Source: Verpa conica | Lineage: Eukaryota > Ascomycota > Pezizomycetes > Pezizales > Morchellaceae | Length of the DNA: 64,000 bases | Direction: 5' to 3' | NCBI GenBank assembly: GCA_033030425.1 | Contig: JAUFSD010000016.1 | Span: 434,001-498,000 of the forward strand | Shown here: positions 12,501-22,986 of the stretch, in pieces | How positions within the stretch are numbered: position 1 is the stretch's first letter | Layout of the letters: every line of letters begins with the position of its first letter | Notes under the pieces: generated by a model | Databases searched by the model: none | What the model was told of the DNA's origin: nothing | What the model saw: only the letters and a program-made list of their open reading frames with translations | Program-made: the position numbers and the translations under genes

Positions 12501-15500
12501 GCCGTAAAAGTACAACGTTATCACCCACTTACGTCATTGCTCAATTACCACCTCTTGCGTAGTGCGTAGTGCGGCAGAACTCAAGGCTGCCTCAGGTTCC
12601 TTAGCTAGCCAGTTTTGGCAGGCGCGCGACACACGGTGGCTAACAGAAGTTGCCCGTGGCGTTGGAGTCGTGGCTAGTGCACAGTTAAATCGAAAGATGG
12701 TTGTAGGACTTGTTACTGGATCAAGATTAGGCATTTACTAATACTAATGCCTGTCTCGGAATAAGATTGAAACCATACAATATGTCAGGTGGCATTATCA
12801 GCCACCCGAGGCTTGGCAGGCTAGATGTATGTATGGCCCTTACCTTGCAATACGAACATCATACTACTCAGACTTCACACAGCATATACTTGACCCGTAA
12901 GAGAACCACAGCTAGATATAAGAAACAAAAAAATTGGGGAATAAACACCTATAGTGAAGCTATTCTAGTGAACTTATGTACCTGTGCTGTTACGTCACGA
13001 TTTATTTGGCGAGGTTATGTGGCTGTAGCTTCATTCCCAACTATTAAGTATATTGCACAGTAGAAATTTACTTGGGGAAGCAGCGTTATATTAGGGTGGT
13101 TAAAACCTAGCTAGAAGTGACGATTTTTGTGAGAGAAAGATTTGTCAAATATTCGGTTCTGTGCCGTGCATGTTGCGGTTGTAGACGTAATATCGTGTGC
13201 CTACATATATAAGGAATAGGGTTGATAGCGTGGGGTGGTGTATGGATCTTGGGAATTCGCCTAATACAATATAGGTATAGCTATATATTACGAGGCAACA
13301 ACACATGAAGTGAATTATGTACTAGGCGGGGATTAAAATTTGGCCGGGTCGCAGTCTACATTTCTACGACTACTAGATGTAGAAGTTACAACAGCAACCT
13401 ATAGTGTCATGATTAAGATTCCTTCCTCAAAGATCTCACTACTGCATGGTTTTCTATCCAACCCCTGGGCCATTCCCTCTATGCGTTTATCTATCAACTC
13501 GTTTCATTTCAGGAGCTAGGGGGGGCTTTATAAGGACTTAAATAGTTAATATATATAATAGGGTTGTTCGTGGTAGCCAGGGGTTCCCATAAGCGATTTG
13601 TCGTTGAGTTATATCATTACCAGTTACCTCTGTTGGTATATAGTTGAACGTATTTGAAAAAAGGCTGTAGGATCTGTTAGGCAACCATATAAAGATTAGA
13701 CTCCTGTTTAGTCACAAAGTCTCCGTATAGTCTATATCTACAATTCAATAAACTCCTCTGTATCACCATCAACCATAAGCGCAATAGCTAATACTATATA
13801 AAATCCTTTACCTAGATATAATCAGATGCTCTAGAGATTATTTATGGATTTACTTGAGACAGACTTCTCACGGGTAGCTTAGTAAGAGCCTCAGCCCTAA
13901 TATATACTACATACTCTAAAAGCAACTAGATGCGAGGGGAGGACTAGCCATTAGAGGATAGTTCAATCATGATACTACATACCATAACAAGGGAAGTTTT
14001 TCTTACAGAATAACACCTGTAAATTCTCTCATTATGGCTCTCGTAACAACTCGCCGTTCGTTAATATGTATTATTATCTGCTAGTGAGCCCTCCCCCCCA
14101 CAAATTCCTACAGCTCACCCCGCCCGACGGACTACATACATCCACAAACGATATCTGAGTATTTAGCAGGGATGTAGAGAGTGGCAAACTGATAATTTAC
14201 CAAGGAGGTGAGGGGGGCTGTAACTAGCAGCGAGGAACGGACAGATGCACGAACTAGCAATATCAATAGTAGCGTGTATTATTTGAGACAACAGGCTCGA
14301 GCTTGGAAAACAACCCATGCACTTCTAGAACGGTTGTACCAAACCTACGGGTATGGAATTGGCATCTGTAGGATAATCTCAAGGTGTCCTATGCCTATCT
14401 GGGTAAGTGTGGACACACAACTGTGGTAGCCAATAGTTTTTGCATGTGGACTTGTGTCACTACCGCACGCTGCCGCCGCCTTTATAGCCTCCCCACACAT
14501 ACATACTCGCAGCAGGAATTAAGTACCCAAAATGCGAGCCCCAGACAGGGAAGTTTTATTGGATATGGAGAGTCTTCTGTGTAAAATATACCCGTCTACT
14601 TGTGAAACTACTCACCTGCATTTCCAGGTACTATATACCTATTGCGATTAAAGGGAGGCTCGGGTAAAAATATATACTCGGGCCAGGAAAGAAGAATCTG
14701 AATATGAGTTTTGGTGGTAATGGGTCCTGATTTGTGCTGATTTAGAGATTCTTTAGACTAAATCCCCTGCTTGCAGCTTGCATGTTCAGGTTATTTTTGC
14801 CTGCCCCTTTACGGAGTTATTCACGTGGTCGACTTGAAGTTGTCTTTACAAGAATGGTAGTTGCGGAAAATGAAGAATAACTTCGGGGTTCTTTAGATTA
14901 ATTATGCTTGATCACGATAACGTTTTTTTTTTTTCCTTTGTTTTTTAGGGGGGAGAGGCTTGTGCTCCTATAACTGGTAAATACACTAGGCGCAGTCCTT
15001 CGTCCCGGTACATTGGGCGCGGTTCGGACCTACGTCTCTCATATGCTTTAATACGTCGCTGACGCATCCCCAACGTTTCCCGCATATCCTACAATCGATT
15101 CTTGAATGAATTCTAGGGGCTAGTCACTGTCGGGTGTGTGCCGCTGCGTTATTCCGCGTTATTCCCCATATGGCCCACTGAGCCCTGGAGATCCTAGGAC
15201 AAGGTTTAGAGATAATGTGATCTCTATGATTTGGAACGAGGCGGAACGTCAAACCAAAGCCCTCTTCCCAGACTCCTTATTCAATGTTTATACAAATGTC
15301 CCCCCCTTCGATCCAGCCACCTTGTCTACAATAAAAACCCCCCCTCTTTCGCTAGAGTGATGTTGTCTGTATTTCAACAACGTCACAAGATCGCCTCAAA
15401 GAGATCATTAATTATTTACTAGAATTATCCACTACCAATCCCGAGAGGACTACCTACCTTCACTCGCATATTTTAGTTTCACTCGATTATTCGACGGAAC

Positions 15501-15529
15501 GTACCCAAAGTCAGCACCCCCTCCGGAAC

Positions 15530-15913
15530 ATGGATACTGGCGACAACAACAGCAACAACAGCAACAACAGCAATGGCAGTGACAGTAGTAGTAGGGGATT
15601 TGCTATATCTGGAACTGTCCTTACTGTAGTCACTATTATCGTTGCTATTTTTGGACTTTTCAAGACCTGGAACCTCTGGAAGTACTGTAAGAAGCGGAGA
15701 TCCAAAGCCGGCACGGTAAACCATCCACCCCCTTCAGCTTAGAGAGTTTTTATTACAGAACTCTTACTAATCGTTGTATATTTCTAGAATCGAAACAGTA
15801 TCGATACCATTGAATCGGACCTGCGGTACCTCAGCGATCAAGGCGGATTACGAAACTTCCAAATCAACTACAGTAATACCACAATCTACAACGTATATGT
15901 AGGCTCTGACTGA
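15530..15913 (+). CDS. small single-pass membrane protein, family copy B
   Basis: Two exons, 15530-15715 and 15788-15913, give 103 aa. The 72-nt intron is gtaaac...ttctag, phase 0. The N-terminus is Asn/Ser/Asp-rich with AAC-AGC codon repeats (residues 5-21). The transmembrane helix spans about 24-44 (FAISGTVLTVVTIIVAIFGL), followed by FKTWNLWKYCKKRR. Exon 2 encodes a polar linker and the tail LRNFQINYSNTTIYNVYV. Without splicing the frame ends at a proline-rich stretch (NHPPPSA), so the intron is needed to reach the tail shared with copies A and D. Family and function not recognised. Promoter-side and 3' UTR sequences resemble those of A and C. Confidence 0.7.
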
Positions 15914-16797
15914 GGCCTATTGAGAGCATGAATGACCCGACAAACGGTGGGATTGTAAGAGCTGAAGGACTAGACCTGTTTTGCAGTTGGAGAAGGCTCG
16001 GTGTGCATGAAGATGTGTTGTCGATTATACCACTATTTTTCTATTTAGCTTTTCCGGCTCAGTCGATCTTGATCTCGTAAGAGTGGAGCCTGGCTCGGGT
16101 GGTTGCTTGGGGATATCTTGGGATCAAAAATGTGTTATAGGAAGAGTATATATATTGGAGATAGAGACCTAGTGTTAGGCGGTGTAATTTAGAGGGGGGT
16201 ACGAAAAATGCGTATTCTATGTACTCTGGTCCAATGATGAGTGTCGTCGGATCGTTATCGCGTTGCCTAATTAGGAAAATCACCTTCCCTAGTTGAAACT
16301 GGCCTTAATCTAAGATCACTTTTACATATAAAAATTCAGAAAATGGTGATATCTCATTTAAACCAGTATTCTAAAAGTCCTATTGGTGAAGATCGAAGGG
16401 TGTTGTGACTAATAGAAGTGGTAAGTAGTATACTCGTGCTTCCGCGCCAAGAAGTTTACACGTGACATTCTTTTTGGTAAGTCACCACTCGATATCCAGT
16501 CACGTGTAAACTTCTTGGCGCGGAAGCACGAGTAGGTAACGCAATGGCGATCTGGAGTTGATAGAAAATGTAACTAAAAAGGGAAGTGCGATATAACTAA
16601 ATACATATAATAACTCGTACATGCATAAGGGCTAATAAGGAAAAGGTGAAGATTGAGATTTTATCAGCCTCGCCCAGGGACTATCAACAGCCCTAACCAT
16701 GAAAACTCGTAACAAGGACAAACACATATATAAGGACCAAAGAAAAAGAGCAATAACATCTACATCTACATCGAGCCTCCGTAGCTGCAAAACAGAC
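15914..16797. other. intergenic, with a palindromic element
   Basis: The left part (to about 16010) is the 3' UTR-like sequence shared with the other family copies. The MITE at 16431-16534 lies in the middle. The right part (about 16740-16797) is the 3' flank of copy C and matches the 3' flank of B (tgttttgcagctacggaggctcg versus tgttttgcagttggagaaggctcg, inverted in orientation). Nothing else was recognised. Confidence 0.5.
16431..16534. mobile_element. palindromic MITE, 104 bp, perfect 36-bp arms
   Basis: It starts tactcgtgcttccgcgccaa and ends with the exact reverse complement. The 36-nt arms are perfect, and about 32 nt in the middle includes cactcgatatccag. A sister element lies 0.6 kb away at 17121-17223, inside the intron of copy C. 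A TA target is possible at both. No coding capacity. Confidence 0.8.
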
Positions 16798-17435
16798 CTA
16801 GTCTACTAACTCGTTTGTTTGAAGCATTGATCGTGTCGTTGGTTCTCCCATGAAGCTCCGAGAAGAGCCTACATATATATCGTTAATCGTAGTTAATCTG
16901 GGGGCTCTGTTCGCTCTCGCTGGGGCACCATTGATCGGGTCGTTTAAGTTATCTCTAAGCTCCGACAAGAGCCCGCGTATGTCTATCGTAGTACTGTATC
17001 TAATCTGGAAGTTCCGTTGTTCATACTCGGTAGGGCACGATAGGCCTATTTCAGTATCATCTGTGATGTGCTTATTCTGGTAGTGTATAGTAATTAGTTA
17101 GTAAATAGTGTAAATGCCTTTACTCGTGCTTCCGAACCAAGAAGTGGACACATGACTGGATATCGAGCGAAAACACGTCAAAAATATATCACGTGCCCAA
17201 TTCTTGGTGCGGAGGCACGAGTATATCATGTTAAGCGGGGGGGGGGGGGGTAGTTTACGGTGCTGACTTTGTATCTCCGCTTCTTACAGCACTTCCATAA
17301 ATTCCAAGTCTTGAAAAGGGCCAAGATTGCAACAATGACAGTAATTACAGTAAGGACAGTTCCAGATATAGCATAGCTATTACTATTGTCATTGTCATTG
17401 ACGTTGCTGTTGCTATTGCCGTTGCTAGACTCCAT
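16798..17435 (-). CDS. small single-pass membrane protein, family copy C, with duplicated tail unit
   Basis: Exon 1 is 17435-17259 and exon 2 is 17076-16798, giving 151 aa. The 182-nt intron (gtaaac...taccag, phase 0 like copy B) contains the 103-bp MITE at 17121-17223; without it the intron would be about 79 nt. Exon 1 encodes an Asn/Ser-rich N-terminus, a transmembrane helix (about 21-41, YAISGTVLTVITVIVAILAL) and KTWNLWKCCKKRR. Exon 2 begins NKHITDDTEIG, matching the NRNSIDTIES start of copy B exon 2. It then carries QRNFQIRYSTT from a first tail unit and TTINDIYVGS from a second, tandemly duplicated unit. The frame is open for 92 codons despite indels in both units. Whether it is expressed is unknown. 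Confidence 0.6.
17121..17223. mobile_element. palindromic MITE inside the intron of copy C, 103 bp
   Basis: It starts tactcgtgcttccgaaccaa and ends ttcttggtgcggaggcacgagta. The ends match the element at 16431 but the arms are less perfect. The core carries ctggatatcgag, the reverse complement of the core of the other copy, so the two are the same family in opposite orientation. Confidence 0.75.
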
Positions 17436-18123
17436 GCTTCGGAAAGTTTTGGATTTGAATCTCGTTTCTGTTTGAACGTAGTAGCTTTTGTAGTACTTAA
17501 TCCCTTAGGCGAAAATAATGTTGATGAGTGAGGGTAGTTTTAGGAGGTTGGTGGTTGATAAGATCGATTCTTTGTAAGGCGGTTGGTATTAAATAAGATT
17601 GACTTCTTGAAGAGATGATCTTGAGAGGGCTCTGGGGAACGATGATTCTGTGGGAGGGGCTTCCATTAAATATTTCTGTATCATAACTTATGCTATACTA
17701 CCTATTTAGGTTAGCGTGTGAGATTTTGATGCCAGCGGGCCGATAGAGGGTTCCTCTGTGTAGCGTATTGGGAGGTGGAGGTGGAATTTGAACATGACGG
17801 GCGTGTAGGGTGTGTGCAAACGATGGATGTATAGAAGGGGTGGGATGTATAGAAGGGGTGGGATGCCCAAAAGACGTGCAGAAGACGGGCGTATATAAAA
17901 GCCGGGGTATGTATATGACAGCCGGGTTGCGCAAAACATGGGACGTACAAAAGTCTTAAAAGACGGTGTGTAATGAAAAGGATGGGCCTGTGCGAGTGTG
18001 GAAGGTTCTGGCGGTCAAACGGTAGGGGTCCGTATGCAGGATATACTTCTAGTAAGACATGCACCAGTGGCGTTGTGATCCTGCCCCAGTGGCCAAGTCA
18101 CTTAACCACACTGGGAAAAGAGG
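17436..18123. other. promoter side of copy C and unassigned sequence
   Basis: The first 200 bp or so resembles the region upstream of copy A (inverted), including an atcaacattattttcgcc stretch, so it is probably the leader and promoter of copy C. A short tandem duplication (ggtgggatgtatagaagg) lies near 17838-17866. No gene was recognised. Confidence 0.45.
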
Positions 18124-18677
18124 TAACGCGTTCGACGAGTTGTGGGTCAGTCGGGGTACCGTATTAATTGACATGAGTCGGTAAGGTGGCCTTGGGTTCC
18201 CCTTTCTTGCCGCGTTACTAGAAAAGGGAATTGCTGACGTCGTGCGACTGACCGCTTATCACAATTAATACAGTAGTCGCATAGCAACACAGCAAAATTA
18301 AATACCATCACCTGTATGAAACCCACCTCCAATGTTTAAATAGCTTGATTTTATTTTGTATTTTGTACAATCTATCTTTTAGCTTATCCCCCTTTTTTTT
18401 ATAGGTGAATTTGGCCTATAGTGAGAAACTCTCCTGGTCCCTAATCACACAAATATTTGGTATGGGGAACTTAGAAAGCAGCATAACACAGCAAATTATA
18501 GGATAATTTGGCTATAGGGTCTATAATCCTTAGTTATTTTTCTAAAAAAAAAATTTCTAGCTAGTTATTTATCTCTATATTGTTGTGGTTCTGTAGCTGC
18601 TAGCTAGGCTGCTCTTGATTCTTTGCTGTGTTTTTATGTGACACCCCGACTGACCCACAACCCCGTCGAACACGTTA
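18124..18677. mobile_element. non-autonomous DNA element, 554 bp, with TA-flanked terminal inverted repeats
   Basis: The left end (taacgcgttcgacgagttgt) and right end (acaaccccgtcgaacacgtta) are inverted copies over about 35 nt, including the shared gggtcagtcggggt. TA at each border is consistent with a TA target duplication, as made by Tc1/mariner-type transposases. The interior is AT-rich with no transposase. Confidence 0.65.
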
Positions 18678-19787
18678 TGTTTAATGTCTACATGCTCTCG
18701 CGTAATACTATACAGCTTCCCTTAGTTCCCCCCTTTATCAAAAGGTAAACTAGTATCGAGCTGTAGAAGGATTTTGTTAATTCGTCCCCTTGATGTTTTA
18801 TGATGAGTCAAGTCCACCCTCAGGCCCACGTCCGTCCGGTAGCTACAACGCCTGTGAAACACCACTGGCCTGACGTTAGCCTTCGTTTATCTCAACAACA
18901 TCTAATTCTTTTTGACCTCAAGTGGCAGAGATAGTGGTAGATTTCCCCTCGTTACTATGTATCGTATTAACCTCGCTAGTAAATCGTACATAATTCCTAA
19001 ACCTTCAATTACTTTTGCAGTCAGATATTCCTTGAGTGAAAACAACCGCGTACAACTGCTATGTTATATGAGGGCGATGGGTGTTGCGTGCAGGCGTTAC
19101 AACCTGCGAAAAAAACAAATTTAGACATTTGAAATCAAGTCTGGTTTGTAGGTACATTGTATTTTGGTGTGGGGGCTTAGCTGTAATTCAGACTTTGTTT
19201 TTACAGAAGTGTTTTAACCCAATGGGGGCTATCTTAAAATACTTGCCAAATATAATCTACTAGCGATGCCGATAAATCAGCCCGTCATGTGATTTATCTT
19301 CGGTGAGAAAGATAATCTCACCACCAAAGATAAATCACATGACGGGCTGATCTATGGGCGTTGATTCCAGCGTCAGTATTGGTTGCAAAGCCCTGCTCAT
19401 AACCCATGTTTCCGCAATAATTCTACCGGAAACTGTATAAAAACTTACTAGTGTCAGGGCTAAAGCATTTGGACACGCTGAAAAGGGAAATATAACGATT
19501 GCACAAACCCATGATGCAATCAAAGGCAGTAAAGGCAGTGGAGCACGGTGGTAACAACAGAGGAAAATAGTGACCGCTCAGCCTGGTACTTTAGCCCTGA
19601 CACGGGTACATGGCGTGGGCACTTGAATATTTGTGACGCATAAAACCGCTGCCGAAGCTTGGGTCACTCATTTCTTAATCTCTTTTACCCTTTCCTAGGC
19701 GACTCACGGATCCCGCCTTGGCAGCAACCTATACGTGGCACTCCCGAATTACCCCGTAGACCTCATATCACCACCAGTGCCGCCACC
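18678..19787. other. intergenic with a foldback element
   Basis: No supported gene. It holds the hairpin element at 19276-19351. The 150 bp before 19788 is probably the PIN4 promoter and leader. Confidence 0.5.
19276..19351. mobile_element. foldback/MITE-like hairpin, 76 bp
   Basis: Left arm 19276-19308 (atcagcccgtcatgtgattt...) and right arm 19316-19351 (...aaatcacatgacgggctgat) pair almost perfectly around a 7-nt loop. It could be a tiny transposon relic or a transcribed hairpin; no neighbouring gene explains it. Confidence 0.6.
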
Positions 19788-20302
19788 ATGGGCAAATCAA
19801 CCCCCAAAGCCGCCGCCAAAGACTCCAAGAAGGACTCCAAGAAGGACTCGAAGAAAGACTCCAAAAAAGCCGACACTGCTGACGCCTCGTCCTCCAAAGG
19901 CAAAGGCAAAAAAGACACCAAAGACAGCAAAGATGACAAGCTCAAGGCCGCAAACTCCATCAACGTCCGCCACATCCTTTGCGAGAAGCACTCCAAGATG
20001 GAGACTGTCCTTGAGCGCTTGGCAAACGGAGAGAAGTTTGATACGGTTGCGAGGGAGTTGAGCGAGGACAAGGCACGCCAAGGGGGGTCACTGGGATGGA
20101 AGATCCGCGGGAGCTTGATCAAGGAGTTTGAGGATGCGGCATATGCGTTAGCTGTGTCTACGTGTGATAAGCCGGTTTACACGAACCCGGCTGTGAAGAC
20201 GACGGAGGGATATCACTGCGAGTTCCCCCCCAGGAGACCGTAAGTCAGAGCGTAAGGCTAATGAAGGCTATAATAGGCATCATGGTCGAAGGGAGGAAAT
20301 AA
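19788..20302 (+). CDS. PIN4: PIN4/Par14-type parvulin peptidyl-prolyl isomerase
   Basis: Parvulin-fold prolyl cis-trans isomerase of the Par14/PIN4 class, nuclear and linked to pre-ribosome particles. The start is the ATG in a strong context (gccaccatgg). Residues 1-52 are a Lys/Asp/Ser-rich tail with DSKK repeats. The catalytic domain runs INVRHILCEKH, FDTVARELSEDKARQGGSLG, GSLIKEFEDAAYAL. Read without splicing, the end is aberrant (EFPPRRP). If 20218-20276 (59 nt, gcgagt...aatag) is removed as a GC-AG intron, the protein ends GYHCIMVEGRK, the normal family C-terminus. Exons 19788-20217 and 20277-20302 give 151 aa. Confidence 0.88.
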
Positions 20303-20763
20303 GGGATGGGGTTATGTACTTTTGGGCAGTGGGTTATTAGCAGCGAGGCGTTCTGGGAATAAATGAATACTCAATCATAAGGGTTCGGCCTTTTTCGCTT
20401 AGGGTGGTTTGTTGTCGGGGTATGTGATTGGAGGTTCACATCTTCTGTTCACGTGCTTGACTAAAGAGTATTCCAAAATATGTAAAGCTTCCTCCTCTAC
20501 TCTAAGCACGTCGCTTTCCATTTCATTTCATTCCCATAGCCGGTCTTGGATAATAATTATCCACAGCCTCCGGAAGCCACTGATAATAGAAGTGCTGCAT
20601 AATTATTGAGATACTAAACAAAGGGTGGGTGACTTGCTGTCGGGGATGTTAATACTTCAGGAGACATTCTGATTCGCTTTTTGACGGGGTCTGAAGGCTA
20701 TAAGGCGTGTTTACGAATCACTGAGTCTACTTTCATTGAGCTCACTGGGATAGAAAGCAGGTA

Positions 20764-20803
20764 TACACTCAGCATACACTCAGCATACACTCAACATACA
20801 CTG
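20764..20803. repeat. 11-bp tandem repeat, about 3.5 copies
   Basis: The unit tacactcagca is repeated with one substitution in the third copy. A minisatellite without apparent function. Confidence 0.7.
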
Positions 20804-21925
20804 GAATTGTGTTCCTCACATATATCTTCCGCTGCGGGCGTATGTTAGCAGATAATCAAAGATCTGGAGGGGCAAGGTACAATTGATCATATCGAGGACA
20901 CCACAACCCATACATCATTAATCACGTCACAATAAAGGTGCCAAGACCATATTCATTAGAGAAATTCAAGAACTACATCTTCCGCTATACTTTTAGAGAC
21001 CGTCAAGCCCTTCCGAGGCTCAACAAATATATAACGCACGGTTTCCTGAAGATCCAATCTCGGAAATGGTGTCCCGTGCAGCTTATATACCTCGTCCTTA
21101 CACTACAACTTTCCAATTAACCTCATACACTGGAAACGGATACCATAAACAGAGGAGAAGGAACCCCCCTACTCAGGCCTGACCAGTCCCATAATAGCCA
21201 CCTTCCCAGACTCGGCCAACATAACACTCCGTCCAACCCGGAATACCACTCTTCAGCTATAATCTATTATAGTGGCCTACCTTATCATATCTTTCCCCGG
21301 TGACAATTCGAGCGTAGTGAAAATTACCAGTGAGGAGTCTTCCAGTTTGAGCTCTACAAAAAAAAAGGAAAACTCAATATAATAAACATCAGATTATTAT
21401 TACTAACCCCTTCTTTGGTCCTAGTGTGTTTTTTACGCTTTTGAAACAGACAGGGATATACAAGATTCGAGTGATGATCTATGAATATATTTCAGTTTGA
21501 ATTAATGAATGAATTAACCATAAAATACTATATTGTAGTTTATATCTTCCCAGGGACTAGAAGCGGTTATGGGTAGCCACATGAGAACCAAAGACGGGGT
21601 TAGTATTGGAAGAATGCATGCAACCTTAATCCCGCATCACAGTAGCGTGTAGCCCGGGGTCACGGCCAAGCACGGGAAGATGCAGTGCATGTTTAATCTT
21701 ACCCCACCACTGATACAGACGCTTAAGAAAACCTCTATATCTACAAAAATCTTACCAATAAGAGAAAAGGCCTTAAAGAATCTGTACAAGGGTATACTCT
21801 TATGTGATGGGGACGCAGGACTTGAACTAGATTCTAAAAACGAGTGCCAGCTTTGGCCTTGTACGTAGTAGATCGATAATATAATTTGTCGTGAAAGAGA
21901 GTCATTGGGTATCATGACTTCTTTG

Positions 21926-22001
21926 ATCTACGAGGCCGCTCGAGGCGAGCAGCATACCTTGCCTCAGGGCTTTGTACCTGACACTACCTCGTAGACCACA
22001 C
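21926..22001. mobile_element. short derivative of the hAT-type MITE found at 31516
   Basis: It begins atctacgaggccgctcgagg and ends ctcgtagaccacac, the same termini as the 431-bp element at 31516-31946. The outermost bases of the left end are missing and the interior is deleted to a few dozen bases. No target duplication is visible. Confidence 0.6.
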
Positions 22002-22680
22002 CAATCATAGCCCAACTTTCCCCAAAAGAACCCTTAGTTGGATCCCAGCCTTCTGTGGAATACGAACACCTCTTTTTATTTCCTATAGCTCTTCCTAGAT
22101 ACAAGCGGAAAGTCTTGATAAATATTACTATAGTACCTTACCCCTCTTAGCGCCAATCGCAATACCACCTTAAGCATAGCTTAGGCTGCGATATCCATAC
22201 CACAAGTATTAAACACTCTTTGCGGTATTTTTCCAGGTATTTCCTGCATGCCAGACTTTATCGAATCTAAATAGATTAATAAACCAAATACCAAGAGTAG
22301 ACCAACTACACTCGTAGTTAGCATTCACTTTTCAACAAACTAGGGGAGAGAGCAAGGCTTAAATACACACATGTAAAGGTGGAACCATATGAAGCCTCCT
22401 TCACCCCAGGTAGACTCGTATATAGCAGTGTAAAAACAAAAAAAGCAGAGAAGGTCACTGAGGAACATTCTAAGACTAATTGATGTTTCAAACCACTTTA
22501 TATTTTTTTTCCCCCCAATCAAAATTAGATTCTAGAACCTCCCCTATTCAAATAAAGAGAGCCGACTGACCGTGAGGTATGTAAGTCTACCAGTATCTTT
22601 CGGCCGAATCTTCCCGATAGTGTAAAAGAGTGTGTGAATATACTAATTTGAAGGCAAATCAGTAGAGATCTAGACGTATG

Positions 22681-22986
22681 TCACGAGAGATTAAAAAAAG
22701 AGTTCTCCCCTACAATTAATAGAAAAATAAAGTGCATTCCTATGTTCCTGGGAGTGCTAATTTCAAGCACAACCATACTATTGACGGCATAAAGCTGTAA
22801 GAAGCGTAGAGGGGCTAGTAATTTCTCTACGTTGTCAAGGTCGCTTCTGAGGGAGTCGATTGTTTTGGAGATCGAGGGGTCTAAAGTATTTGTTGTATTG
22901 GAGCCTGACCTTGCCCGAGCATTGATATGGCCAACGTTGAGCGGGAGATTATCGCGCTCTAGCCAGATATTGAGTAGAGATGGCAT
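22681..22986 (-). CDS. hypothetical small protein
   Basis: Open frame of 101 codons beginning MPSLLNIWLERDNLPLNVGH. The middle is helical (SISKTIDSLRSDLDNVEKLL) and the C-terminus hydrophobic. The start is preceded by a CA-rich, pyrimidine/adenine leader like those of other genes in the window, which is the main reason to list it. No family was recognised. It may be the first exon of a longer gene or chance. Confidence 0.3.
   Translation of the reverse strand: MPSLLNIWLERDNLPLNVGHINARARSGSNTTNTLDPSISKTIDSLRSDLDNVEKLLAPLRFLQLYAVNSMVVLEISTPRNIGMHFIFLLIVGENSFFNLS

Larger units (their letters stand above)
10354..15529. other. 5-kb gene-poor stretch with repeats and one truncated gene copy
   Basis: AT-rich and largely featureless. 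It holds the palindromic element at 11721-11825, the truncated family copy D at 12182-12358, degenerate tandem repeats at 12371-12500, and homopolymer runs (A-run near 11168, T-run near 14926). The open frames of 60-105 codons here show no family similarity and no convincing splicing. The last 350 bp is the probable promoter and 5' UTR of copy B. Confidence 0.5.
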
